Source: Lachnospiraceae bacterium (GTDB taxonomy: Bacteria > Bacillota > Clostridia > Lachnospirales > Lachnospiraceae). From it: a stretch of 64,000 nucleotides of DNA. Shown in pieces: positions 26,913-35,926 of the stretch (the first letter of the stretch is position 1; every line of letters begins with the position of its first letter). The notes beneath the pieces were generated by a model. It saw only the letters and a list, made by a program, of their open reading frames with translations, was not told the origin of the DNA and made no database searches. The stretch lies in assembly GCA_016301965.1 (NCBI GenBank), contig JAEDOO010000001.1, positions 7,814 to 71,813 of the forward strand, read 5' to 3'. Made by a program: the position numbers and the translations under genes.

Positions 26913-29150
26913 GTGGCAGTAAAAAACAGACGGAGAAGAAAAGACCCCGTTTCGGAACGAAAACTGAACGCTACGATGAGAACAAAGCTGGTAGGACTGT
27001 TTGCAATAGTCATACTGGCTTTTGTCGGTTTAGCGATTCGAATTACAGTGATCAATGCGCAGGATGGTGATGCCTATAAAAAGAAGGTCCTGACGCAGTC
27101 TCAGCAGCAGTATTCCAGCAAGACGATTCCCTTTAAACGAGGAGATATTCTGGATACCAACGGAACCGTACTGGCTACCAGTGAAAAGGTATATAACCTG
27201 ATTCTGGATTGCAAAGTGGTGAATACAAAGGAGGAGTATGCAGAACCCACCATTGCTGCACTGAAAAAGTACTTTGGTGTGGAAGAAAGCGATGTGAGAG
27301 GCAGACTGGAGTCTGAGAAAACCAGAAACAGTCAGTATCAGATCCTGCAGAAGGAAGTAACCATTGAGCAAAAAAAAGCTTTTGAGGCCTACGTATCTCC
27401 AGAGGATGAAGATAAGGAAAAACTTACCGCAGAGCAGCTGGCAGAACGAAAAAAGGTAAAGGGGATATGGTTTGAGGAAACTTATAAGAGAATCTATCCT
27501 CTGAATTCTCTGGCCTGTGATGTCATCGGTTTTACGTATGATGGTACAACGGCCGACTGGGGAATTGAAGGTTATTATGGAAGTGTATTAAATGGCACGA
27601 ATGGTCGGCAGTATGGGTATATCACCGAAGAGGATACAACGCAGCAGACGATCATTGAACCAAAGGATGGATCTACGATCGTATCTACCATAGATGCTAA
27701 TATACAGAAAATTGTAGAAGAAAAATTAGCCTATCTCTGGAAAGCTTTGTCCAACGGTCCAAATGGCAGTGACGGTGCGGCAAACATCGGTGTGGTGGTA
27801 CAGAATCCCAAAAACGGAGAAATTCTGGCTATGGCCAGTTCCCGTCCGTATGACCTGAATTCTCCCCGTGATCTGTCTTTGTTTTATACAGAAGAAGAAC
27901 TGGAACATATGTCCGAGGAAAAGATGCTGGAAAAACTGCAGGAAATCTGGCAGAATTACTGCATCAGCACACCTTTTGAACCGGGTTCGACTTTTAAACC
28001 GGTGACCATTGCTTCTGCATTGGATTGTGCGGATGTTTCAGAAGAGGATGTATTTCTTTGTGATGGTTTTGAAAAGTTCGGAAACAGCATGATCAAGTGC
28101 AGTGTATACCCACGAAGACATGGAGAACAGACGCTGGCGGATGCCTTAAAAAATTCATGCAACGATGCGCTGATGCAGATCGGTGCAGCCATGGGTGACA
28201 AACAGTTCTTACAATATCAGAAAAATTTTGGCTTTGGCAGCCGAACGGGGATCGATCTTCCCGGTGAGGCTTCCGGTATTATTTTCACCGAAGATTCTAT
28301 GGGTGTGACGGAGCTGGCTTCTTCTTCTTTTGGACAGGGATTTACCTGTACCATGCTGCAGGAGATCAATGCGTTCAGTGCCTGTATCAATGGAGGATAT
28401 CTGTACAAGCCCTCTGTAATGAAAGAAATAATCAGCAATACTGGGGCTGTGGAACAGTCTTTTGATGCCACGGTGGTGCGTCAGGCGGTATCCTCTGAAG
28501 TTTCCGACCGTGTCAGAGAATATCTGGGAACAGTCACCGGTTCAGATGGTACGGGTAAATACGCCAAAGTCAATGGCTACAGTATGGGCGGAAAAACAGG
28601 TACTGCGCAGAAGATGGGTACTGCCAATAAAGGAAAATACCTGGTTTCTTTTATCGGTTTTGCTCCGCTTAATGATCCGGAAGTGGTAGTGTATGTTGTT
28701 GTAGATGAACCAAATGCTGCCTCACAGGCGGACAGCCGTTACCCGCAGTGGCTGGCCCGGGAGATCATGCAGGAGCTTCTTCCCTATTTGAATATCTTCC
28801 CGGACGAGGAAGAAAAGAAAGAAGTGAATTCTGTCAGAATTTTCAACGAAATGGTTGAGTATATGTATGAAGAACAGGTGAAGCAGGAAGAATGGGCCAA
28901 GCAGAAAGCTGCAGCCGATACAGCTGCCCAGGAGGCAGGTACAACGACAACGGCGGATCCGGCACAAACCACGGTTCCTGCAACAGGACAGACCGGCACG
29001 GATATTCTGAACGATCCGGATGCCGCACCGCCCCAGGAGGCAGACAATACAGATCTTGCCGTTCCGCCTCAGGATACAGAAAAGATCACAGGTGGTGAAC
29101 AGCTGGATGATGATGGTATTGCCAATGATGACGCGGATATGATCAACTGA
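26913..29150 (+). CDS. Class B penicillin-binding protein (FtsI/PbpB type)
   Basis: A 745-residue septal D,D-transpeptidase. It has a basic N-terminus, one membrane helix (about 25-46), the PBP dimerisation domain, and the transpeptidase domain with PGSTFK (active Ser near 359), SCN (near 415) and GKTGTAQ (near 560). The C-terminus is an extended Ala/Thr/Asp-rich tail with no PASTA domain. GTG start with AGAGGT upstream. A terminator follows, partly separating it from the second PBP. Confidence 0.93.
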   Translation: MAVKNRRRRKDPVSERKLNATMRTKLVGLFAIVILAFVGLAIRITVINAQDGDAYKKKVLTQSQQQYSSKTIPFKRGDILDTNGTVLATSEKVYNLILDCKVVNTKEEYAEPTIAALKKYFGVEESDVRGRLESEKTRNSQYQILQKEVTIEQKKAFEAYVSPEDEDKEKLTAEQLAERKKVKGIWFEETYKRIYPLNSLACDVIGFTYDGTTADWGIEGYYGSVLNGTNGRQYGYITEEDTTQQTIIEPKDGSTIVSTIDANIQKIVEEKLAYLWKALSNGPNGSDGAANIGVVVQNPKNGEILAMASSRPYDLNSPRDLSLFYTEEELEHMSEEKMLEKLQEIWQNYCISTPFEPGSTFKPVTIASALDCADVSEEDVFLCDGFEKFGNSMIKCSVYPRRHGEQTLADALKNSCNDALMQIGAAMGDKQFLQYQKNFGFGSRTGIDLPGEASGIIFTEDSMGVTELASSSFGQGFTCTMLQEINAFSACINGGYLYKPSVMKEIISNTGAVEQSFDATVVRQAVSSEVSDRVREYLGTVTGSDGTGKYAKVNGYSMGGKTGTAQKMGTANKGKYLVSFIGFAPLNDPEVVVYVVVDEPNAASQADSRYPQWLAREIMQELLPYLNIFPDEEEKKEVNSVRIFNEMVEYMYEEQVKQEEWAKQKAAADTAAQEAGTTTTADPAQTTVPATGQTGTDILNDPDAAPPQEADNTDLAVPPQDTEKITGGEQLDDDGIANDDADMIN

Positions 29151-29157
29151 TGTATAA

Positions 29158-29208
29158 CCCCACAGGAAAATCCATACATTAAATGGATAGAACCTGTGGG
29201 GATTTTTT
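29158..29208 (+). terminator. Terminator or attenuator between the two PBP genes
   Basis: CCCCACAGG (29158-29166) pairs exactly with CCTGTGGGG (29193-29201), with an inner TCCAT/ATGGA stem, followed by a T6 tract (29203-29208). The next gene's GTG start is at 29209. The only ribosome-binding-like sequence for that gene, GTGGGG, is the 3' arm of this stem. Confidence 0.85.
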
Positions 29209-30951
29209 GTGGATACAAACAAAATATTTCACCGGAAAAAGGTGCGCCTGTTATGTTTTTTGTTCCTCATCTGTCTTTTGCTGCTGGGGTGCAGGCTGAC
29301 ATATCTTATGGTGATCCGGGGAGAATACTACAGTGATAAAGCACAGAAACTTCATGAGAGAGAACGCCCGGTAAAAGCAGCCCGGGGGAAAATACTGGAC
29401 AGAAATGGAAAAGTTCTGGCAGATAACCGGGCAGTGACTACCGTATCCGTAGTACACAGCCAGATTGGTGATGCCGAAGAAGTGATCCGCGTTCTTTCAA
29501 AGAATCTGGGGATAGAGGAAGAAAAAGTACGAAAAAAGGTGGAAAAGGTTTCCTCTATGGAACGGATCGCTTCCAATGTGGATAAGGAGACAGGGGATCG
29601 CATCAGAAAACTTGGTCTTTCAGGCGTAAAAGTAGATGAGGATTATAAAAGAACGTACCCTTATGGGGAACTGGCCTCCAGAGTTCTGGGATTTACAGGG
29701 GCAGATAATCAGGGCATCATTGGTCTGGAAGTAGAGTATGATTCCTGGCTGAAGGGTACAAATGGTACCATTTTAAGCCTGACGGATGCTAAAGGGGTAG
29801 ATCTTTCCGATACGGGGGAGAGCAGGATCGATGCGATAGACGGCTGGGATCTGACCACAAGTCTTGATCTGAATATGCAGCTCTATGCCCAGCAGGCGGC
29901 AGGAAAGGTACTGGAGGAAAAACAGGCAGACAGAGTGTCTGTTCTTATGATGAATCCTCAAAATGGAGAAATCTATGCCATGGTAAATGTGCCGGAGTTT
30001 GATCTGAATGATCCCTATACTTTGCCGCAGAGTTCAGATGGTTTGACAGAAGAAGAAAAAACAGAGCTTTTGAATGCCATGTGGAGAAATCCCTGTCTGA
30101 GTGATACGTATGAACCGGGATCGGCATTTAAGATCATCACAGCCAGCGCAGCTCTCGAAGCCGGAAAAGTTACACTGGAAGATCAGTTTTTCTGTAATGG
30201 GTATCGTATCGTGGAGGACAGGAGAATACACTGCCACAAACGTACGGGACATGGGGCGGAAACGTTTCTGCAGGGTATAGAAAATTCCTGTAATCCTGTA
30301 TTTATGGATGTGGCCCAGCGCCTGGGTGCCGAGGCGTTTTATGACAGCTTTGAACGCTTTGGGCTTTTGGAAAAAACGGGTATAGATTTGCCGGGTGAGG
30401 CAGGTACGATTATGCATAAGCTGGAAGATATCGGCCCTGTAGAACTGGCAACTATGGCTTTTGGCCAGTCTTTTCAGGTGACGCCGGTACGAATGGCCGC
30501 CACGGTAAGCGCGCTGATCAACGGCGGCCATAGGGTCATTCCCCATATCGGAGTGAAGCTGACCAATGCGGATGGCAGCAGAGAAAATATACTGACCTGG
30601 GACTGTACGGAACGCATCGTCAGTGAAAAAACATCCCAGACTATGCAGTATGCGCTGGAAAAGGTAGTATCGGAGGGCGGAGGAAGCAAGGCATACATTG
30701 AAGGGTATGCCATCGGCGGAAAAACAGCTACATCCCAGACTTTGCCCAGAAGTGCGCACCGCTATATAGCCTCTTTTATTGGTTTTGCCCCTGCGGATGA
30801 TCCGGAAATTCTGGCGATGTGTATTATTGAGGATCCGCAGGGAATTTATTATGGCGGAACGATTGCTGCCCCGGTGGTGCGGGACATTTTCCTGAATATA
30901 CTTCCTTATCTGGAAATTGAAAAAAGCACGGAGGAAATAGACGAAGGATAA
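29209..30951 (+). CDS. Class B penicillin-binding protein, SpoVD/FtsI-like, with altered KTG motif
   Basis: A 580-residue membrane transpeptidase: N-terminal helix (about 15-34, CFLFLICLLLLGC), dimerisation domain, and catalytic domain with PGSAFK (near 303) and SCNP (near 361). The third motif reads GGKTATSQ (near 504-508), so KTG has become KTA. It is the second of a tandem pair, the position of spoVD in other sporulating Firmicutes, but no PASTA domain is present and a sporulation role is inference. The GTG start immediately follows a terminator hairpin; no other in-frame start leaves the membrane anchor intact. Confidence 0.85.
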   Translation: MDTNKIFHRKKVRLLCFLFLICLLLLGCRLTYLMVIRGEYYSDKAQKLHERERPVKAARGKILDRNGKVLADNRAVTTVSVVHSQIGDAEEVIRVLSKNLGIEEEKVRKKVEKVSSMERIASNVDKETGDRIRKLGLSGVKVDEDYKRTYPYGELASRVLGFTGADNQGIIGLEVEYDSWLKGTNGTILSLTDAKGVDLSDTGESRIDAIDGWDLTTSLDLNMQLYAQQAAGKVLEEKQADRVSVLMMNPQNGEIYAMVNVPEFDLNDPYTLPQSSDGLTEEEKTELLNAMWRNPCLSDTYEPGSAFKIITASAALEAGKVTLEDQFFCNGYRIVEDRRIHCHKRTGHGAETFLQGIENSCNPVFMDVAQRLGAEAFYDSFERFGLLEKTGIDLPGEAGTIMHKLEDIGPVELATMAFGQSFQVTPVRMAATVSALINGGHRVIPHIGVKLTNADGSRENILTWDCTERIVSEKTSQTMQYALEKVVSEGGGSKAYIEGYAIGGKTATSQTLPRSAHRYIASFIGFAPADDPEILAMCIIEDPQGIYYGGTIAAPVVRDIFLNILPYLEIEKSTEEIDEG

Positions 30952-30956
30952 AACGG

Positions 30957-30985
30957 TTGATAATTGCCTCAAAAAGCATTATACT
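30957..30985 (+). promoter_or_regulatory. Predicted promoter of mraY
   Basis: TTGATA (30957-30962) and TATACT (30980-30985) with a 17-base spacer. Downstream, CCGCCGC (31012-31018) and GCGGCGG (31023-31029) form a tight hairpin in the leader without a T tract. Confidence 0.65.
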
Positions 30986-31057
30986 GTGGGAGAATCCGAC
31001 AAAAGAGAATGCCGCCGCTTTAGCGGCGGGAGCATATGAAACAGAGGTTAAAAAAAT

Positions 31058-32014
31058 ATGGATAAGTTTTTAGTGATACCGGTACTTGTGGCGTTTGCGA
31101 TCAGTGTTGCAGTAGCTCCTTTTATTATCCCCTTTCTGCGAAAACTGAAGGTGGGACAGACGGAACGAGTGGATGGTGTACAGTCCCATTTGAAAAAGGC
31201 AGGCACCCCCACCATGGGAGGTATGATCTTTTTGCTGGCAACAACTGTGACATCTCTTTTTTACGTGAAGAGTTGTCCGGAAATTATTCCTGTATTGTTT
31301 CTGACACTGGGCTTTGGCCTGATCGGTTTTCTCGATGATTATCTGAAGGTGGTACTCAGGCGTTCCGATGGTCTTTTGCCAAAACAGAAAATGGCACTGC
31401 AGATCGTTGTAACGGCAGTATTTGCCTTTTATCTGATTCGCTATACCGATATTTCTCTGAATCTGCAGATTCCTTTTATGAATGGTTTCTGCCTGGACAT
31501 TGGATGGCTGGCGGTGCCTCTCATGTTTTTTGTTGTGATCGGTACGGTAAATGGCGTGAATTTTACGGATGGACTGGACGGACTGGCATCCAGCGTGACG
31601 GTGATGGTGGCTATTTTCTTTACGGTAGCAGCGCTGGCAAAAGGTGTAGCCATTACACCGATAACCTGTGCAGTACTGGGATCCCTGATGGGATTTTTGA
31701 TCTTTAACTGTTTTCCAGCCAGTGTATTTATGGGAGATACAGGTTCTCTGGCTTTGGGCGGTTTTGTGGCAGGATGTGCCTATATGCTGCAGATGCCGGT
31801 ATTTCTGCTGATCGTCGGTCTGATTTATGTGGTAGAGGTATTGTCTGTTATCATTCAGGTTACCTATTTCAAGAAGACCGGTGGAAAAAGAATTTTCAAG
31901 ATGGCTCCGATCCATCATCATTTTGAGCTGTGCGGATGGTCAGAGACCAGAGTTGTATTTATTTTTGCCATTATCACAGCAATGCTGTGTATGATTGGGT
32001 TCCTGGCAATGTAG
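31058..32014 (+). CDS. mraY: Phospho-MurNAc-pentapeptide translocase MraY
   Basis: A 318-residue membrane enzyme with about ten helices. It transfers phospho-MurNAc-pentapeptide to undecaprenyl phosphate, making lipid I. Motifs visible: LGFLDDYLK, NFTDGLDGLA, FMGDTGSLALGG and the loop MAPIHHHFE. It has its own promoter. murF, usually just upstream, is absent here. Confidence 0.96.
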   Translation: MDKFLVIPVLVAFAISVAVAPFIIPFLRKLKVGQTERVDGVQSHLKKAGTPTMGGMIFLLATTVTSLFYVKSCPEIIPVLFLTLGFGLIGFLDDYLKVVLRRSDGLLPKQKMALQIVVTAVFAFYLIRYTDISLNLQIPFMNGFCLDIGWLAVPLMFFVVIGTVNGVNFTDGLDGLASSVTVMVAIFFTVAALAKGVAITPITCAVLGSLMGFLIFNCFPASVFMGDTGSLALGGFVAGCAYMLQMPVFLLIVGLIYVVEVLSVIIQVTYFKKTGGKRIFKMAPIHHHFELCGWSETRVVFIFAIITAMLCMIGFLAM

Positions 32015-32023
32015 GAGGATAAT

Positions 32024-33382
32024 ATGGAATTTTGTGGTAAAAAAGTACTTGTTTTCGGAACAGGAATCAGTGGTATCGGTGCTGCTGACCTGCTGACGCA
32101 GCAGGGCGCCGAAGTGATTCTTTATGATGGCAATGAAAACGTGGATAAAGATGGTGTCAGAGCCAGATTGAAAGCTCCTGAAAAAACAGAGCTCCTTCTG
32201 GGTGAGTTGGCGGATGCAGTTCTTGATGCGCTGGAGCTGGCAGTGCTAAGCCCGGGTGTTCCCACAGATCTTCCCATCGTACTGCGAATGAAAGAAAAAC
32301 GCATTCCGGTGATTGGAGAGGTTGAGCTGGCATATCAGACCGGCGCAGGCCGTGTGTTTGCCATAACCGGAACAAATGGCAAGACCACGACAACAGCGCT
32401 TCTGGGACAGATCATGAGGGACTATTACCCGGAAGTCTATGTGGTGGGAAATATAGGTACACCGTATACATCCGTATCTGCTGCCATGAGTGAAAAGGCG
32501 GTTACCGTTGCAGAGATCAGCAGTTTCCAGCTGGAGACGATCAGGGATTTTCATCCGGAGGTCAGCGCCATCTTAAATATTACAGAAGATCATCTGAACC
32601 GTCATCATACTATGGAAGAGTATATTCGGGTAAAGGAAATGATCACAAAGAATCAGACAAAGGACAATACCGTGGTTCTCAATTATGAAGATGAGGTGCT
32701 TCGGGAGTTTGGGGAAAAATCGCCCGCCAGCGTATTGTATTTTTCCAGCCGGCGCAGCCTTTCTGAAGGTATCTGTCTGGAAAATGATGATATCGTACTT
32801 CGTTACCATGGCGAAACGATCAGCGTTCTTAACGTTCATGAGCAGCATCTTCTTGGACTTCACAATTATGAAAATATCATGGCTGCTGTGGCAATGGCAT
32901 ACTGTGCCGGTGTCCCCGTGGACAGCATTCGCCATTCTGTGAAAAATTTCCATGCGGTAGAGCACCGGATCGAATTTGTCAGGGAAATCAATGGCGTGGC
33001 TTATTATAACGATTCTAAGGGAACAAATCCGGATGCTGCCATTAAGGGAATTCAGGCGATGAACCGTCCGACGCTTCTGATTGGCGGAGGATACGATAAG
33101 GAATCCAGCTATGAAGAATGGATTCGGGCCTTTGACGGCAAGGTGCGTTTCCTGGTACTGATAGGCCAGACAAAAGAAAAGATCGCGGCGGCTGCCAGAT
33201 CCTGTGGATTTACAGATATTATCCTGGAAGAGAATCTGGAAGACGCGGTGGCTACCTGTGCCAGACTGGCCAGACCAGGAGATGCCGTACTTCTTTCTCC
33301 TGCCTGCGCAAGCTGGGGACAGTTTCCGAATTATGAAGTCAGAGGAAAGATGTTTAAGGAATACGTGCAGCGCATGGCCTGA
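32024..33382 (+). CDS. murD: UDP-MurNAc-alanine:D-glutamate ligase MurD
   Basis: A 452-residue cytoplasmic Mur ligase. The N-terminal Rossmann region (VLVFGTGISGIGAA) binds the UDP-sugar; the P-loop is ITGTNGKTTTTALLG (near 112). The HRIEFV and NDSKGTNP segments lie in the C-terminal half. It sits 9 bases after mraY behind AGGAGG. Confidence 0.95.
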   Translation: MEFCGKKVLVFGTGISGIGAADLLTQQGAEVILYDGNENVDKDGVRARLKAPEKTELLLGELADAVLDALELAVLSPGVPTDLPIVLRMKEKRIPVIGEVELAYQTGAGRVFAITGTNGKTTTTALLGQIMRDYYPEVYVVGNIGTPYTSVSAAMSEKAVTVAEISSFQLETIRDFHPEVSAILNITEDHLNRHHTMEEYIRVKEMITKNQTKDNTVVLNYEDEVLREFGEKSPASVLYFSSRRSLSEGICLENDDIVLRYHGETISVLNVHEQHLLGLHNYENIMAAVAMAYCAGVPVDSIRHSVKNFHAVEHRIEFVREINGVAYYNDSKGTNPDAAIKGIQAMNRPTLLIGGGYDKESSYEEWIRAFDGKVRFLVLIGQTKEKIAAAARSCGFTDIILEENLEDAVATCARLARPGDAVLLSPACASWGQFPNYEVRGKMFKEYVQRMA

Positions 33383-33446
33383 CATAAGTTCTTGATTTTC
33401 TTTGCCGGGCATATATTTGTGACAGTAAAAGAGATCGGGGATACGT

Positions 33447-34577
33447 ATGGGGCGTTTATGGATACGCGGACAACATCCGGATCGCCTGCTTGCAGCGGTT
33501 ATTGTGCTGTTGACTGCCCTGGGCATGGTCTATCTGTACAGCACAGGTGCTTATTATGGAGCAGCAAGATTTCATGATCCAACATATTATGTAAAAAAAC
33601 AGTTTATGGCGGTCAGCCTCGGCCTGGCGGTGATGTACGGTGTATCCTGTATAGAATATACCTGGATCACCCGCCGGGCGGGGCTGTTTTATTTTGTGTC
33701 CCTGCTTTTGTCTGCAGCCGTACTGGTAGTTGGAAAAGAATACAATGGTTCGAAAAGATGGCTGGCTTTTGGCCCCCTGTCCTTTCAGCCGGCAGAATTT
33801 GCCAAGGCAGCGGTGATTCTTCTGCTGGCTTCGGTAATCAGTAAAAAGAAGGCAGAAAACGCTGGCTTTTTCTTTGCCGTAAAGATATTTTTGCTGATTC
33901 TTCCTTCTGTTATCCTTGTAGGAACGAACAATCTGAGTACGGCAGTGATCATTTTAGGGATCGCAGCCTGTCTGATCTTTATGGCAAATCCAAAGTATCT
34001 CCAGTTTGCGGGGCTGGGAGCGGCAGCTGTTGTGATGGCCGGGATCTTTCTGGCGATGGAAAGCTATCGGCTGGAGCGAATTGCCGTCTGGCTGGATCCT
34101 GAAAATTATGACAAGGGGTTTCAGACCATACAAGGACTGTATGCCATTGGCAGCGGAGGACTGTTTGGCCTAGGCCTGGGGGCGGGACGGCAGAAACTCG
34201 GATTTGTACCTGAGGCGCAGAATGATATGATCTTTTCTATCATCTGTGAGGAAACAGGACTGGTGGGCGCCCTGCTTTTGCTGAGCCTGTTTGGCTTTTT
34301 GATTTTCCGACTGTATATCCTGTCTGTGCGGTCCAGAGATCTGGAAGGAAGTCTTCTTCTGGCGGGAATAATGACACATATTGCCCTGCAGGTCATTCTG
34401 AATGTGGCTGTGGTGACTAACTCTATCCCGAACACAGGGATTACCCTTCCATTTATCAGCTATGGCGGAACGTCGATCGTTTTTTTGCATGGAGAGCTGG
34501 GAGTGGCTCTGGCAGTGAGCCGGCAGGTGCCCCATCGCACAGATAGCTTTCTGGCAGCATATACTGGATATGAGTAA
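33447..34577 (+). CDS. ftsW: Septal glycosyltransferase FtsW (SEDS family)
   Basis: A 376-residue polytopic protein with about ten helices that polymerises lipid II at the septum. SEDS motifs: YNGSKRWL, FQPAEFAK, VPEAQNDMIFSIICEETG and ISYGGTS. The final helix reads FLHGELGVALAVSRQ, less hydrophobic than usual. It lies between murD and murA; murG, often next, is not here. Confidence 0.92.
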   Translation: MGRLWIRGQHPDRLLAAVIVLLTALGMVYLYSTGAYYGAARFHDPTYYVKKQFMAVSLGLAVMYGVSCIEYTWITRRAGLFYFVSLLLSAAVLVVGKEYNGSKRWLAFGPLSFQPAEFAKAAVILLLASVISKKKAENAGFFFAVKIFLLILPSVILVGTNNLSTAVIILGIAACLIFMANPKYLQFAGLGAAAVVMAGIFLAMESYRLERIAVWLDPENYDKGFQTIQGLYAIGSGGLFGLGLGAGRQKLGFVPEAQNDMIFSIICEETGLVGALLLLSLFGFLIFRLYILSVRSRDLEGSLLLAGIMTHIALQVILNVAVVTNSIPNTGITLPFISYGGTSIVFLHGELGVALAVSRQVPHRTDSFLAAYTGYE

Positions 34578-34594
34578 AAATCCGGGGCAGAGCT

Positions 34595-35926
34595 TTGGGC
34601 AGGATCTGTGTGCAGGGCAAAAGAGAGCTTCAGGGAGAAGTTGCGGTTCAGGGATCAAAAAATGCTGCGCTGCCCATCATGGCAGCGGCTCTATTACATA
34701 AAGGAAGTACAGTACTGCACAATTGTCCGAAAATATCAGATGTATTTGTTATGGAACAGATTTTGCGGCAGCTTGGGGTTGTTACCCATTGGGAAGGTCA
34801 TTCACTGCTCCTGGATTGCCGTCAGGTGTGCGGATACAGTATTCCAGCCTCTGAGACAGAGAAAATGCGGGCATCTGTTTTGCTGGCGGGGAGCCTTCTT
34901 GGCCGAAAAAAATGTGTGTGTATGGGATATCCGGGAGGCTGCGTGATTGGACATCGGCCGATCGATCTTCATCTGGAGGTGTTTACCCGCATGGGAGCTT
35001 ATAAAGATGAGGATGGAAAACAATTGAAGATCACGGCAGACAGCCTGCAGGGAATCCGATACCGGTTTCCGAAAGTCTCCGTAGGAGCAACGGAAAATGC
35101 TGTTCTTGCTGCGGTGGCAGGAGAGGGCTGGACCATATTGGAGAATGCAGCCCGGGAACCGGAAGTGACCGCTCTTTGCAGTTTCCTGAAAAAAATGGGT
35201 GTAAGAATAGAAAACGACGGGAGGGGAACGCTGTGCATTCTGGGCGGCTGCCTGCTTTCAGATGTGGAATTTGCCATTCCGCCGGACAGAATTGTGGCGG
35301 GAACTTTTTTGCTGGCAGGAGCTGCAATGCGTTCCAGAATCACTCTTTTGCAGGCGCCTTCCCGACAGCTTAACAGTCTGCTGACCCTTTATAAGAAAAT
35401 GGGTGGACAATATTTGGTCAGTGGTGGTACACTGGAAACTGACAGTCGCGGTGTCAGGTGTGCTTTGCCGCTGACTGAGACGGGAGTTTATCCTGGATTT
35501 CCCACAGATCTGCAGCCTCTATTGATGGCTGTATGCTGTACGCTGCAGGGGGAAAGCCGGATTCGGGAAAATGTATTTGACAATCGGTTTCGTGTGGCAG
35601 AGCCACTGAAGAAAATGGGAGCAAAAATTAAAATCAGAGATACATATGCCGAAATTCAAGGTCCGGCAGTACTCAAAGGCTGCCGGGTAAAAGCCATGGA
35701 TCTGAGAGCGGGTGCCGCTCTTGTAATAGCAGCACTTTATGCGGAGGGTGAAACGATCATAGATTCCTGCGAGTACATTGAGCGGGGCTATGAAACACTG
35801 TATCAGGATATTAACCTGCTGGGTGGCAGGATCAGAAAAGAGAATGATAGTATAGATGAAACAGAAACTACAGGAATATTTGAAAAAAATCAAACAGAAA
35901 CTACAGGCTGGTCTGCAAAAGAGTAA
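34595..35926 (+). CDS. murA: UDP-GlcNAc 1-carboxyvinyltransferase (MurA)
   Basis: A 443-residue enzyme of the first committed peptidoglycan step, using PEP. The catalytic Cys is in GGCVIGHRPIDLH (near 113), with VQGSKNAALPI at the N-terminus. TTG start with GGGGCAG 6 bases upstream. The last 24 residues (ENDSIDETETTGIF onward) overlap the ftsQ reading frame by 71 bases and look like a non-conserved extension. Confidence 0.93.
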   Translation: MGRICVQGKRELQGEVAVQGSKNAALPIMAAALLHKGSTVLHNCPKISDVFVMEQILRQLGVVTHWEGHSLLLDCRQVCGYSIPASETEKMRASVLLAGSLLGRKKCVCMGYPGGCVIGHRPIDLHLEVFTRMGAYKDEDGKQLKITADSLQGIRYRFPKVSVGATENAVLAAVAGEGWTILENAAREPEVTALCSFLKKMGVRIENDGRGTLCILGGCLLSDVEFAIPPDRIVAGTFLLAGAAMRSRITLLQAPSRQLNSLLTLYKKMGGQYLVSGGTLETDSRGVRCALPLTETGVYPGFPTDLQPLLMAVCCTLQGESRIRENVFDNRFRVAEPLKKMGAKIKIRDTYAEIQGPAVLKGCRVKAMDLRAGAALVIAALYAEGETIIDSCEYIERGYETLYQDINLLGGRIRKENDSIDETETTGIFEKNQTETTGWSAKE

